Shown here one piece after another: positions 51,579-60,671 of a stretch of DNA of 64,000 nucleotides. Position numbers and translations under genes: made by a program. The notes beneath the pieces are model-generated. The model was not told the origin of the DNA. It was given only the letters and a program-made list of their open reading frames with translations, and did no database searches. The DNA is from Sporosarcina sp. FSL K6-1522 (lineage in GTDB: Bacteria; Bacillota; Bacilli; Bacillales_A; Planococcaceae): contig NZ_CP152019.1 of assembly GCF_038622445.1 (NCBI RefSeq), positions 2,268,501 through 2,332,500 on the forward strand. The letters are read 5' to 3'. Positions within the stretch are counted from its first letter, which is position 1. The number at the start of each line of letters is the position of its first letter.

Positions 51579-52790
51579 ATGAATGAGGATTATTTACACA
51601 AGGATACGACAGTTATCCATAGTGGTTATGATTCAAATGCGCATCATGGAAGTCTCGCAGTCCCACTTTATCAAACATCGACATACGTATTTGAAACAGC
51701 CGTTCAAGGTGAGAACCGCTTTTCCGGTGAGGAAGAAGGAAATATTTATTCGAGATTGGGAAATCCAACGGTGCGCGTCTTGGAAGAACGGATGACGGTA
51801 CTCGAGAATGGAAAAGGAGCGTTAGCATTTGGTTCAGGGATGGCAGCTGTTAGTGCGATTCTTGTGCATTTGACTAAAACGGGTGATCATATTTTATGCT
51901 CACGGGGAATTTATGGCTGCACATTCGGACTTCTTAGCATCATGCAAAAGAAGTACAATATTACGCATGATTTGATTCGCATGGATACGGAAGAAGAGAT
52001 TGAGCAAGCGATTCGACCTGAAACGGTTTGTATCTATGTAGAAACCCCTATCAATCCAACAATGGAACTTGTGAATCTTCAGGCTGTTGCCAATGTAGCA
52101 AAACGCCATGGCTTACGTGTTGTTGTCGATAATACATTCACTTCACCCTATTTACAAAATCCATTGGACATCGGTGCTGATTTCGTGGTGCACAGTGCAA
52201 CAAAATATATTAATGGACATGGAGATGTCATTGCTGGGCTACTAGTTGGGAATGATAAGGAAGAGATTGAGTCGATTCGGATGTCTGTGCAAAAAGATTA
52301 TGGTGGCATAATCTCGCCGTTTGATGCATGGCTCTTAATTCGTGGTTTGAAAACGTTGTCGATTCGAATGGAACGCCATTCGTCGAATGCGGAAAAACTA
52401 ATTGCCTATTTAAAGAAACAGAAACTGGTCGAGGCGGTTTATTATCCTTTTGACGTCGATAATCCGCAATATGCGCTTGCTAAACGTCAAATGCTGGCGG
52501 GCGGTGGCATTATTTCATTCACAGTAAAAGGTGGCAAAGAAGGCGCACAGTTGTTAATGGATCGTCTTTCTCTCATTAAAATTGCGGTTAGCCTTGGCGA
52601 CGCGGAAACGCTTATCCAGCATCCAGCAACGATGACACATTCGGGTGTTCCAGAAGGAGAGCGTAGGCAAATGGGGATTGAGGATTCTTTGTTAAGGCTG
52701 TCGGTTGGTTTAGAGCATGCGGATGACTTGATTGCTGATTTCACGCAGGCTTTTGCAGTGGTTGAAATGATGATGACGAAACATTTGTAA
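51579..52790 (+). CDS. Methionine gamma-lyase-like PLP enzyme
   Basis: 403 residues of the Cys/Met-metabolism PLP family. YSRLGNPTVRVLEER (phosphate-contacting Tyr-Arg), GSGMAAVSAI, ETPINPTMELVN, VVDNTFTSPYLQNPL and the PLP lysine in HSATKYINGHGDVIAG. The Cys characteristic of many MGLs appears as ILCSRGIYGCTFGLL. Cleaves methionine (or cystathionine/homocysteine) to alpha-keto acid, ammonia and thiol; substrate cannot be fixed from sequence. ATG at 51579 follows AAAGGATGG. Confidence 0.85.
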   Translation: MNEDYLHKDTTVIHSGYDSNAHHGSLAVPLYQTSTYVFETAVQGENRFSGEEEGNIYSRLGNPTVRVLEERMTVLENGKGALAFGSGMAAVSAILVHLTKTGDHILCSRGIYGCTFGLLSIMQKKYNITHDLIRMDTEEEIEQAIRPETVCIYVETPINPTMELVNLQAVANVAKRHGLRVVVDNTFTSPYLQNPLDIGADFVVHSATKYINGHGDVIAGLLVGNDKEEIESIRMSVQKDYGGIISPFDAWLLIRGLKTLSIRMERHSSNAEKLIAYLKKQKLVEAVYYPFDVDNPQYALAKRQMLAGGGIISFTVKGGKEGAQLLMDRLSLIKIAVSLGDAETLIQHPATMTHSGVPEGERRQMGIEDSLLRLSVGLEHADDLIADFTQAFAVVEMMMTKHL

Positions 52791-52791
52791 G

Positions 52792-52831
52792 AAAACCAGC
52801 TGCCTTGAGAATATTAAGGCAGCTGGTTTGG
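52792..52831. terminator. Bidirectional terminator megL-like / fRMsr
   Basis: Perfect stem AACCAGCTGCCTT (52794-52806) with AAGGCAGCTGGTT (52816-52828), between converging genes. Confidence 0.9.
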
Positions 52832-52840
52832 ATTTATCGT

Positions 52841-53320
52841 TTAAAGATGCTTGACGAGCACTTCAACAAAGCGTTCAAGGCCAATGCGGTCTTCTTCATT
52901 GAAACGGTTTAACTCGGGGCTATCGATATCTAGCACGCCGAGCACTAGACCTTCTTTTAGCAGGGGAATGACAATTTCTGATTGTGAAGCTGCGTCACAA
53001 GCGATATGCCCTGGAAACGCATTGACATCTGCTACGATGATACTTTCTTTATTTTGCGCTGCAGTACCGCAAACTCCTTTTCCGAGTGGGATGCGAATAC
53101 AAGCAGGAAGACCTTGGAAAGGGCCGAGTACGAGTTGTTGTTCATCCATCATGTAAAAGCCAGCCCAATTAATACGGTCAAAAAACTGATTGACCAATGC
53201 GGAAGCGTTGCTCAAATTAGCATACATATTTTTTTCACCCGTTAACAATACGTCTAATTGGTTGGCTAATTGTTCGTAGCTTTGTTGTGCATCAGTTGAA
53301 TAATCCATTTTTACGAACAT
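52841..53320 (-). CDS. Free methionine-R-sulfoxide reductase (GAF domain)
   Basis: 159 residues, a single GAF domain, equivalent to B. subtilis YtsP. Three cysteines at 74, 84 and 108 keep the 10- and 24-residue spacing of the fRMsr family (Cys84/94/118 in E. coli), and the context PACIRIPLGKGVCGTAA is typical. Reduces free Met-(R)-sulfoxide. ATG at 53320 follows GAGAGGTG. Converges with the methionine gamma-lyase-like gene. Confidence 0.92.
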   Translation of the reverse strand: MFVKMDYSTDAQQSYEQLANQLDVLLTGEKNMYANLSNASALVNQFFDRINWAGFYMMDEQQLVLGPFQGLPACIRIPLGKGVCGTAAQNKESIIVADVNAFPGHIACDAASQSEIVIPLLKEGLVLGVLDIDSPELNRFNEEDRIGLERFVEVLVKHL

Positions 53321-53496
53321 TATGAACACCTCTCTTTTTCATAATAGTATACGTCCAATACGTGATATTGGCTAATTGTAGCGGCGTATCACAGACTTTT
53401 CGCTAAAAATCATTCATTTTCGCAACCAAAAGTCTTTAAACGTGGTACTATATAGGATAATATCATGGTATAGCGACTCGGGACAGGGGGACCACG

Positions 53497-55188
53497 ATGA
53501 AATACTTCATCATTCCAATTATTATACTCATCATACTAACAACAATCGCTTTCTTATTCAGACGCAAACATCTTCAAGAAATCAACCGGTTGGAACAAGA
53601 AAAGCTACAGATTCAACATAAACCGATTTTAGAAGAGCTGACGAAAGTGAAACAATTGAATATGACGGGTGAAACCGAGGAGAAATTCGAACGCTGGCGC
53701 AGTGAATGGACAGAAGTGATGGATGTACATATGCCGACAATTGATTCACTATTATTCGATGTGGAAGATGCAGTCGACCGATTCCGTTTCGGAAAAGCAA
53801 CAGCGATCGAAAAAGAAATTCGGGAAAAAACCCAATTTTGCGATAAAAAAATGAATGACATTTTGTATGAACTAAACGAATTAGTCGGCAGTGAAGAGAA
53901 AAATCGGATTGAAATTGAACAATTGAAAGACCAGTATCGTGCTGCGAGAAAGACCGTTCTTGCGCATCAACATTCATTTGGTAAGACGGCAGATCCGCTT
54001 GATAAGGAATTAGAATCCTTTAATCCGAAATTGAATGAATACGACGAGTTAACCGCAAATGGCAATTATCTGCTTGCGCGGGAAATCGTGATTTCATTGT
54101 CTGAACAAGGAAATCGATTATTTACACTTATTCATGACATTCCAACACTATTGACAGAGCTGCAACATAAAATTCCGACGACCATCCGCGAACTCCGAAA
54201 CGGTGTACGCGAAATGGAAGATAACGCTTATTACTTAGGGCATCTCGAATTGCCAAAGCATTTTGCTGCTATTGAGGCCGAACTGGAAGAGATGCTAGTA
54301 AAAATGGTGGAACTTAAAATTGAACCGATTCAACAGCGAACAATCGAATTGAACGATTGGATCGATTCGTTTTATGATGCACTGGAGAATGAAGTAAATG
54401 CAAAACATTATGTCGATGAACACTATGAGGAGATTGCGGAGCAATTAACCAACCTAATCGCTGTGACGAAAGATACTTTAAACGAAGCGATTTTCGTTCA
54501 ACAAAGTTATCGACTAGACGAGAAAGAAGCGCAAATTCCACAAGTAGCACTGAAAAAAATAACGGCAATCGATCAGCGTTTTGAAGTGCTGACAGCCCGA
54601 TTTGAGGATCAGCTTTCTGCTTACTCAGGTTTACAGGATGAATTGCAAAGTATTACTGAAGAGTTGGAACAAATTGCGGATGAACGGGAAAGTTTTGCGA
54701 ACCGTCTGAAAAACTTACGTATCAATGAAAATAATGTGCGTGAAAAACTGGACGAATTATCTCGAAACTTACAAAATATTGAACGGAAGCTGCATAGAGG
54801 GAATATTCCAGGCATTCCAGATGATATGGAGGCACATCTTGAAGAAGCGGATGAGCAGATTTATATCGTGACGCAAAGTTTACAGGAAGTCCCTCTTAAC
54901 ATGTTTGTTGTCGATTCATACTTGGAGAATGCACAAAAAGCAGTGGATGATGTTAGCGTGAAAGTCGAAGAGTTACTTGAAAATGTCATGCTTATTGAAT
55001 GGATTATTCAATATGGTAATCGATATCGAACGTCTAATCCGGAAATTCATGCACGTCTTTTGGAAGCCGAAGAATCGTTTATGCAGTTCCGTTACGCGAA
55101 AGCATTAGAAGAGGCGGCAACGGCAGTTGAAGAATTAGAACCAGGTGCGATGAAGCGCATCGAGGAACTTGTGAAAGAGCATGCTTAA
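53497..55188 (+). CDS. ezrA: Septation ring formation regulator EzrA
   Basis: 563 residues. One N-terminal membrane segment (residues 2-22, FIIPIIILIILTTIAFLF), then long spectrin-like coiled-coil bundles throughout. EzrA sits in the membrane with a cytoplasmic rod and prevents aberrant FtsZ rings. C-terminal FRYAKALEEAATAVEELEPG is a family landmark. Monocistronic, followed by hairpins. Confidence 0.95.
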   Translation: MKYFIIPIIILIILTTIAFLFRRKHLQEINRLEQEKLQIQHKPILEELTKVKQLNMTGETEEKFERWRSEWTEVMDVHMPTIDSLLFDVEDAVDRFRFGKATAIEKEIREKTQFCDKKMNDILYELNELVGSEEKNRIEIEQLKDQYRAARKTVLAHQHSFGKTADPLDKELESFNPKLNEYDELTANGNYLLAREIVISLSEQGNRLFTLIHDIPTLLTELQHKIPTTIRELRNGVREMEDNAYYLGHLELPKHFAAIEAELEEMLVKMVELKIEPIQQRTIELNDWIDSFYDALENEVNAKHYVDEHYEEIAEQLTNLIAVTKDTLNEAIFVQQSYRLDEKEAQIPQVALKKITAIDQRFEVLTARFEDQLSAYSGLQDELQSITEELEQIADERESFANRLKNLRINENNVREKLDELSRNLQNIERKLHRGNIPGIPDDMEAHLEEADEQIYIVTQSLQEVPLNMFVVDSYLENAQKAVDDVSVKVEELLENVMLIEWIIQYGNRYRTSNPEIHARLLEAEESFMQFRYAKALEEAATAVEELEPGAMKRIEELVKEHA

Positions 55189-55257
55189 CTTGAATCAGAA
55201 GGAATTCCTTCGAGTTAGATGCCATTACACAGGGACGCAATAGATGATTGATGATGG

Positions 55258-55296
55258 AAAAACAGCCACCAGCATGATTGTTGCAGGTGGCTTTGT
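55258..55296 (+). terminator. ezrA terminator
   Basis: AGCCACC-A-GCA with TGC-A-GGTGGCT, then a short T run. Confidence 0.65.
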
Positions 55297-55299
55297 CAC

Positions 55300-55338
55300 G
55301 CTTATCTTTCTTCAGCACTCTGTTGAAGAAAGATAAGC
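55300..55338. repeat. 15-bp inverted repeat between ezrA and iscS
   Basis: GCTTATCTTTCTTCA (55300-55314) and TGAAGAAAGATAAGC (55324-55338), perfect, around nine bases. No T tract. Confidence 0.6.
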
Positions 55339-55345
55339 ACCTCCG

Positions 55346-55376
55346 GACGCAATTACGCCTTGGCGTAATTGATGAT
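55346..55376. repeat. Interspersed palindromic repeat, copy 2
   Basis: GACGCAATTACGCC-TT-GGCGTAATTGAT, nearly identical to 9601-9631, ending 25 bp before the iscS start. A shorter relative GGACGCAATAGATGAT without the palindrome lies at 55232-55247. Confidence 0.75.
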
Positions 55377-55400
55377 ACGGCAAGTGAAAGGATGGTACGA

Positions 55401-56534
55401 ATGATTTATTTAGACAACAGTGCGACGACGGCACCTGATGAGGGTGTATTGACGTCGTTTTTAGAAGTGAATAGACGTTTTTATGCAAATCCAGCTTCGA
55501 TTCATCTCGCAGGTAAGCAAACAGAGTCGTTGTTAGAAAAGTCGAGGCAGCAAATTTTGTCGATTGTCGGTGCGCTTGATGGAGAGGTGATCTTTACCTC
55601 TGGGGGAACTGAATCGAATAATTTAGCGGTAATTGGCTTTGCACAAGCATTTCGCACAAGAGGTAATCATATTATTACGACCGAAATTGAGCATCCATCC
55701 GTCCTGCGTGCTATGGAATATTTGGAAATGCAAGGCTTTGAAGTGGATTATTTAGCGGTAGATAAGCAAGGAATGATTTCGCTCGATGAGTTGGAAAACA
55801 AGCTACGCAAGGAAACGATTTTGGTGAGCATCATGCATGTCAACAACGAGATTGGCACTGTTCAACCGATTGCTGCCTGTGCACGCTTGATCCGGGAAAA
55901 GACGCGAGCTGTATTTCATTCTGATACGGTTCAAAGCTTTGGAAAACTGCCTGTTTCATTAAAGGATACAGGCTTAGATGCGATTACGATTTCAGCACAT
56001 AAAATAAATGGCTTGAAAGGATCGGGTGCTTTAATTGTAAGAAAAGGCGTGAAACCAGTGGCTGTTAACTTTGGTGGCGGTCAAGAACAAGGACTGAGGA
56101 GCGGTACGGTAGCTGTTCCGAACGCGGTAGCACTTGCAAAAGCGATGCGAATTACTGCGAGAGACGAAGAGCATGTTGTTTTTAAGCAGTGGAGAAATCG
56201 ACTTGTTGATTTTATGAAGCAGTATGAGGATATTTTAGTGTTAGCTCCTGACAAGGCCGCACCGCATATTTTATCCATCGCTTTTTATAAAATAAAAGGT
56301 GAGGTAGCTGTGAATTATTTTCAGGAAAATGGCATTACGGTTTCGACCTCAAGTGCCTGTTCATCGAAAAGTGGGACAGCAGGACATGTGATTGAAGCAA
56401 TTAGAGTACCTGAAAAATTTAAAAATGGCGTCATTCGCATTAGTTTCGGAGAAAATAATGTAGAGCAACATATCGTGAAATTGGAGCAAGTATGTGCGCA
56501 GTTTATGGAACTGCTTGGAAGGGGAAATCAGTAA
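55401..56534 (+). CDS. iscS: Cysteine desulfurase (NifZ/IscS type)
   Basis: 377 residues. IYLDNSATTAPDEGV start, GGTESNNLAVIG, PLP lysine in SAHKINGLKGSG and catalytic Cys in STSSACSSKSG. Removes sulfur from cysteine and passes it as persulfide to ThiI, whose gene overlaps its stop (TAATG). In B. subtilis the partner at this locus is called NifZ. Start at 55401 after GAAAGGATG. Confidence 0.93.
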   Translation: MIYLDNSATTAPDEGVLTSFLEVNRRFYANPASIHLAGKQTESLLEKSRQQILSIVGALDGEVIFTSGGTESNNLAVIGFAQAFRTRGNHIITTEIEHPSVLRAMEYLEMQGFEVDYLAVDKQGMISLDELENKLRKETILVSIMHVNNEIGTVQPIAACARLIREKTRAVFHSDTVQSFGKLPVSLKDTGLDAITISAHKINGLKGSGALIVRKGVKPVAVNFGGGQEQGLRSGTVAVPNAVALAKAMRITARDEEHVVFKQWRNRLVDFMKQYEDILVLAPDKAAPHILSIAFYKIKGEVAVNYFQENGITVSTSSACSSKSGTAGHVIEAIRVPEKFKNGVIRISFGENNVEQHIVKLEQVCAQFMELLGRGNQ

Positions 56535-57736
56535 TGGAGTGGAACGAGTTATTAATTCGATATGGTGAAATTTCTTTAAAGGGGCGGAATCGCAATGTCT
56601 TTGTGCGAAAACTGCGTAACAATATAAAAGATGCATTAAGTGATTTACAAACAGTTGTCATTAAGCCTGAGCGCGATCGCATGTTTTTATATGCGGATGA
56701 CCCAAATGACATGAAAGAAGCGATTGCAAGGCTGCCGCAAATTTTTGGTATCCAGTCGTTCAGTCCTGTTGCAAAATGTGAGGCATCTTTAGACGCGATA
56801 AAAGAAACGGCGCTTGCTGTAATTGGCGCAGATGAAACAGCGGGAAAAACATTTAAAGTTGAAATACGACGAACGGACAAATCATTCCCACTTGTGACAA
56901 GCGAGTTGCAACAGGAAATTGGAGCGCATGTATTGCGTAGTTTTCCGGAACTCGGCGTTAAGATGAAGAAACCGGACATTTTGTTGAATGTGGAAATTCG
57001 AAGTGAAGGTGCTTTCTTGACAGCAAAAGTGCATAAAGGCGCAGGTGGAATGCCAGTTGGTTCGAATGGACATTCGATTCTAATGTTATCTGGTGGGATC
57101 GACAGTCCGGTTGCGGGGTATTTAATGATGAAACGCGGCGTATCGATCGACGCAATTCACTTTGCAAGCCCACCGTTTACAAGTGAATTGGCACAAAAGA
57201 AAGTGATGGATCTTGCGGAAAAACTCAGTACATTTGGAGCGGCAGTTCGCTTACATGTCATTCCGTTTACTGAAATTCAGCAAACAATTGTTCAGAACGT
57301 GCCGGATAATGTGTCCATGACGACGACGCGCAGAATTATGTTGCAAATTGCAGATAAGGTTCGTGCGGAACAAGGAGCACTTGCGATTGTGACAGGTGAA
57401 AGCTTAGGACAAGTGGCAAGTCAAACGTTGGAGAGTTTAACGGCTATTAATGCAGTGACATCTACGCCAATTTTACGCCCGCTCATTGCGACAGATAAAC
57501 TTGAAATTATTGACATTGCTCAAAAAATTGGCACATACGATATCTCGATTAGACCATATGAAGATTGCTGTACAATCTTCTCGCCGTCTAATCCGAAAAC
57601 GAAACCAAAGCTTGAAAAAGTCGTGTATTATGAAAGCTTTTCTGACTTCGAGCCGATGATTGAAGAAGCGGTTGAAAAACGGACGATTATTGAGTTACCA
57701 TTACAGCCGAAAGATGATTTTGAAGACTTACTGTAA
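56534..57736 (+). CDS. thiI: tRNA 4-thiouridine synthase ThiI
   Basis: 400 residues. N-terminal ferredoxin-like and THUMP domains (~1-165), PP-loop adenylation motif SGGIDSPVAGYLMMKRG (~180-196) and CCTIFSPSNPKT near the end. There is no C-terminal rhodanese domain, as expected for Bacillus ThiI. Makes 4-thiouridine at tRNA position 8. Confidence 0.95.
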   Translation: MEWNELLIRYGEISLKGRNRNVFVRKLRNNIKDALSDLQTVVIKPERDRMFLYADDPNDMKEAIARLPQIFGIQSFSPVAKCEASLDAIKETALAVIGADETAGKTFKVEIRRTDKSFPLVTSELQQEIGAHVLRSFPELGVKMKKPDILLNVEIRSEGAFLTAKVHKGAGGMPVGSNGHSILMLSGGIDSPVAGYLMMKRGVSIDAIHFASPPFTSELAQKKVMDLAEKLSTFGAAVRLHVIPFTEIQQTIVQNVPDNVSMTTTRRIMLQIADKVRAEQGALAIVTGESLGQVASQTLESLTAINAVTSTPILRPLIATDKLEIIDIAQKIGTYDISIRPYEDCCTIFSPSNPKTKPKLEKVVYYESFSDFEPMIEEAVEKRTIIELPLQPKDDFEDLL

Positions 57737-57765
57737 GCGTTGAAAAAATTACCAATCAACCTTCT

Positions 57766-57794
57766 GCATGAATTTAAGGATGCTGCGCATTCTA
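57766..57794 (+). promoter_or_regulatory. SigG promoter of SASP gene 1
   Basis: GCATG (57766-57770), 17 bp, CATTCTA (57788-57794); matches the SigG pattern GHATR-N17/18-CATNHTA. Confidence 0.8.
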
Positions 57795-57817
57795 TATGCA
57801 CAAGGAGGTGACACACA

Positions 57818-58024
57818 ATGCCAAACAGTAATAATTCAAATCAACTTGTCGTTCCAGGTGTGAAACAAGCACTTGACCAAATGAAGAACGAAATTGCCAA
57901 CGAATTTGGTGTACAAATGGGGCCAGACGCTACATCGCGTGCCAACGGATCCGTCGGCGGAGAAATTACAAAGCGATTAGTGCGTCAGGCACAGCAACAA
58001 ATGAACGGATATCCTAAAAAATAA
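57818..58024 (+). CDS. Alpha/beta-type small acid-soluble spore protein 1
   Basis: 68 residues. The family core is complete: [53 protein letters not shown]. The GPR protease recognition segment EIANEFGV differs from the usual EIASEFGV by one residue. Coats and protects spore DNA and supplies amino acids on germination. AAGGAGGTGACACACA precedes the ATG. First of three tandem copies. Confidence 0.97.
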   Translation: MPNSNNSNQLVVPGVKQALDQMKNEIANEFGVQMGPDATSRANGSVGGEITKRLVRQAQQQMNGYPKK

Positions 58025-58031
58025 ATACAAC

Positions 58032-58076
58032 AAAAATGCTGTTCCGATGAATTTTTCGGGGCAGCATTTTTGTTTT
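58032..58076 (+). terminator. SASP 1 terminator
   Basis: AAAAATGCTG with CAGCATTTTT, inner CCGA/TCGG, then TTTTGTTTTG. Confidence 0.85.
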
Positions 58077-58133
58077 GTGAATGTTATGCTAATCGATTTG
58101 GGTGAATTTCTTAATATTCCCTTTTAGAATTCT

Positions 58134-58162
58134 ACATGAATTTCGGATAATGGCACATTCTA
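58134..58162 (+). promoter_or_regulatory. SigG promoter of SASP gene 2
   Basis: ACATG (58134-58138), 17 bp, CATTCTA (58156-58162). The -35 has A instead of G at its first base; otherwise as the other two. Confidence 0.75.
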
Positions 58163-58185
58163 TATGCACAAGGAGGTGACACACA

Positions 58186-58389
58186 ATGCCAAACAACGGG
58201 AATTCAAATCAACTTGTCGTTCCAGGTGTGAAACAAGCACTTGACCAAATGAAGAACGAAATTGCCAACGAATTTGGTGTGCAAATGGGGCCAGATGCTA
58301 CATCGCGTGCTAACGGCTCTGTCGGTGGTGAAATTACGAAACGATTAGTGCGTCAAGCGCAACAACAAATGAATGGTCGTCAATCATAA
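58186..58389 (+). CDS. Alpha/beta-type small acid-soluble spore protein 2
   Basis: 67 residues, nearly identical to copy 1 (differences at the N-terminal Asn-Gly run and the C-terminal RQS). Carries the same EIANEFGV protease site. The 5' leader from CATTCTA to ATG is identical in all three copies. No clear terminator follows (58390-58490). Confidence 0.97.
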   Translation: MPNNGNSNQLVVPGVKQALDQMKNEIANEFGVQMGPDATSRANGSVGGEITKRLVRQAQQQMNGRQS

Positions 58390-58497
58390 CATAAACATGC
58401 AGTACTCCAACCGAGCTTGTTGTTTAACAGTATAAGCAAAGTCGTATGCATTTAAACGACTACAGCTCAAATGGTGTAAATTTCCTGAGTGGAATAT

Positions 58498-58526
58498 GCA
58501 TGGATTTACGATTGCGGCACATTCTA
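58498..58526 (+). promoter_or_regulatory. SigG promoter of SASP gene 3
   Basis: GCATG (58498-58502), 17 bp, CATTCTA (58520-58526). Confidence 0.8.
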
Positions 58527-58549
58527 TATGCACAAGGAGGTGACACACA

Positions 58550-58753
58550 ATGCCAAACAGCGGAAATTCAAATCAACTTGTCGTTCCAGGTGTGAAACAA
58601 GCACTTGACCAAATGAAGAACGAAATTGCTAGCGAATTTGGAGTGCAACTTGGACCAGACGCTACATCGCGTGCCAACGGATCCGTCGGCGGAGAAATTA
58701 CAAAGCGATTAGTACGTCAGGCTCAACAGCAAATGAACGGTTACCAAAAATAA
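58550..58753 (+). CDS. Alpha/beta-type small acid-soluble spore protein 3
   Basis: 67 residues. Here the protease site is the consensus EIASEFGV, and [11 protein letters not shown] replaces [11 protein letters not shown]. Strong ribosome site AAGGAGGTGACACACA. Confidence 0.97.
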   Translation: MPNSGNSNQLVVPGVKQALDQMKNEIASEFGVQLGPDATSRANGSVGGEITKRLVRQAQQQMNGYQK

Positions 58754-58763
58754 ATAATCATTT

Positions 58764-58805
58764 GAAAAGCTGTTCCAGAAATTTTCTGGGGCGGCTTTTC
58801 ACATT
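58764..58805 (+). terminator. SASP 3 terminator
   Basis: GAAAAGC..CCAGAA with TTCTGG..GCTTTTC, followed by ACATTTTT. Confidence 0.75.
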
Positions 58806-58961
58806 TTTATTGTTGGCAATCAGTATTTTGGGGGTAGGAAAAAGTTGTTATTCAACCTTTTCTAAACTCATGAATGATCTTGGAAGCATTGCCGGATCTA
58901 ATTAACACATGTGATAATTGTTTCCAGAAGAATCAAACTATTATTGAAATGACAATTAGTT

Positions 58962-58990
58962 TTGAATTGTCGGAAGAATTTTTGTATAAT
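58962..58990 (+). promoter_or_regulatory. SigA promoter of the acyl-CoA synthetase gene
   Basis: TTGAAT (58962-58967), 17 bp, TATAAT (58985-58990), 26 bp before the start codon. The preceding 58806-58961 holds nothing recognised. Confidence 0.85.
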
Positions 58991-59016
58991 GATAAAGAGA
59001 GAAAAGGGGGATTTTT

Positions 59017-60585
59017 ATGAATCGTGAACAATTAATTGCGCCTAAGCAGTACAATCTTGTGAGTGAATTCGAAAAGTATGCAACTGGGGAGAAAAAGAAA
59101 GCGCTTATTTATGTGAATGGACAAGGGGAAAAAAAAGAAATTACATATGATGAATTAATGGAGTCAGCGAATAGGGTCGCAAATGTTTTTACGTCGAATG
59201 GACTTCAAAAAGGAGACGTTGTCCTTGTAATGGTACCAAGACTGATTGAGGCATATGTGACGTATATCGGGGCACTAAAAGCGGGATTAGTGGTCATTCC
59301 GAGCTCTGAGATGCTGCGTCCATCTGATATTGAATATCGTTTAGCGCATAGTCATGCAAAGGCTATTATCGCTTTTGAAGCGTTTACAGAGCAGTTTAAC
59401 GAAGTGAGTAATATGGGGGATGTTGAACTTTTTGTCATCGGAAAAGCAAAAGAGGGACAACTGTCATTGACAGAGTTAATGGCAGCTGCATCGGCAGATT
59501 TTATTGCACCTGAAACGAAAAGCGCGGATATGGCGTTCCTATCCTATACCTCAGGTACTACAGGTAAACCAAAAGGAGTCGTTCATACACATGGCTGGGG
59601 CTATGCGCATCTTCGTACAGCAAGCGCAAACTGGCTTGGCATAGAAGAAGGAGATGTTGTATGGGCCACGGCCGCACCAGGATGGCAGAAATGGATATGG
59701 TCACCGTTTTTATCCGTCCTTGGCAGTGGTGCAACGGGCCTTGTCTATGATGGGAAATTTGATGTGACAACTTATTTGGAATCGATCAAGACTTACCAGG
59801 TTAATGTATTATGTTGTACCCCAACGGAGTATCGCTTCATGGCAAAGGCAGAGAAGTTAGAAACATATGACCTCTCATCTATTCGCAGCGCGGTTTCAGC
59901 GGGCGAGCCGCTGAATCGTGAAGTCATTGATATTTTCGATAAAACGTTTGGACTTCAGGTACGGGATGGCTATGGACAAACGGAAAATACGTTGCTAGTT
60001 GGAACAATGCTTGGAATGGAAGCTAGGCCGGGATCGATGGGGAAACCGACACCTGGAAATCGAGTCGAGATCATTGATGATGAGGGACATCCGGCGGTAG
60101 TTGGAGAGGTTGGCGATATCGCTGTACACGTGTCGACACCAGCTTTGTTTAGAGAATATTTAAGTGATCCTGAACGTACGAAAATGCAATTCCGTGGCGA
60201 ATATTATGTAACGGGAGACCGTGCGCGAATGGACGAGGATGGCTATTTCTGGTTCGAGGGTCGCGGTGACGACATTATTATTAGTTCCGGCTATACAATC
60301 GGACCATTTGAGGTAGAGGATGCGTTGACTAAGCATCCAGCGGTTCGCGAATGTGCGGTCGTCGCAAGTCCGGATGCAGTTCGTGGTAATATTGTGAAAG
60401 CATTTATTGTATTACGAGAGCCGGTCCGTCAAACGGAAGAAGGACTTGTGAAAGATTTACAAGAACATGTGAAAACATTGACAGCGCCTTATAAATACCC
60501 ACGTAAAATTGAGTTTGTGGATGAATTGCCGAAGACGGCATCTGGAAAAATTATGCGTGTAGAATTGAGAAGACAAGAACAGTAA
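59017..60585 (+). CDS. Acyl-CoA synthetase (YtcI/MbcS-like)
   Basis: 522 residues, AMP-forming ligase family. LSYTSGTTGKPKGVVHTH, DGYGQTENTLLVG, TGDRARMDEDGYF and PKTASGKIMR. Related to acsA but about 50 residues shorter and lacking the acetate-specific context; MbcS-type enzymes activate short branched acids such as 2-methylbutyrate. Same position as ytcI next to spore protein genes in B. subtilis. Substrate unproven. The SGK lysine could also be an AcuA target. Confidence 0.85.
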   Translation: MNREQLIAPKQYNLVSEFEKYATGEKKKALIYVNGQGEKKEITYDELMESANRVANVFTSNGLQKGDVVLVMVPRLIEAYVTYIGALKAGLVVIPSSEMLRPSDIEYRLAHSHAKAIIAFEAFTEQFNEVSNMGDVELFVIGKAKEGQLSLTELMAAASADFIAPETKSADMAFLSYTSGTTGKPKGVVHTHGWGYAHLRTASANWLGIEEGDVVWATAAPGWQKWIWSPFLSVLGSGATGLVYDGKFDVTTYLESIKTYQVNVLCCTPTEYRFMAKAEKLETYDLSSIRSAVSAGEPLNREVIDIFDKTFGLQVRDGYGQTENTLLVGTMLGMEARPGSMGKPTPGNRVEIIDDEGHPAVVGEVGDIAVHVSTPALFREYLSDPERTKMQFRGEYYVTGDRARMDEDGYFWFEGRGDDIIISSGYTIGPFEVEDALTKHPAVRECAVVASPDAVRGNIVKAFIVLREPVRQTEEGLVKDLQEHVKTLTAPYKYPRKIEFVDELPKTASGKIMRVELRRQEQ

Positions 60586-60601
60586 GCGTTGTAGTAAGCA
60601 G

Positions 60602-60651
60602 ACCGCCTTTGTGAGACGGAGTATTCCGAACTTATAAAGGCGGTTGTTTTA
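60602..60651 (+). terminator. Terminator after acyl-CoA synthetase gene
   Basis: ACCGCCTTT (60602-60610) with AAAGGCGGT (60636-60644), then TGTTTTATTT. Confidence 0.75.
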
Positions 60652-60671
60652 TTTGAAAGGAGGAATCATTT

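Noticed and set aside
57818..58753. SASP triplication as an assembly artefact
   Set aside because: The three copies differ at coding and spacer positions and have distinct terminators, so they are real paralogues in this sequence.
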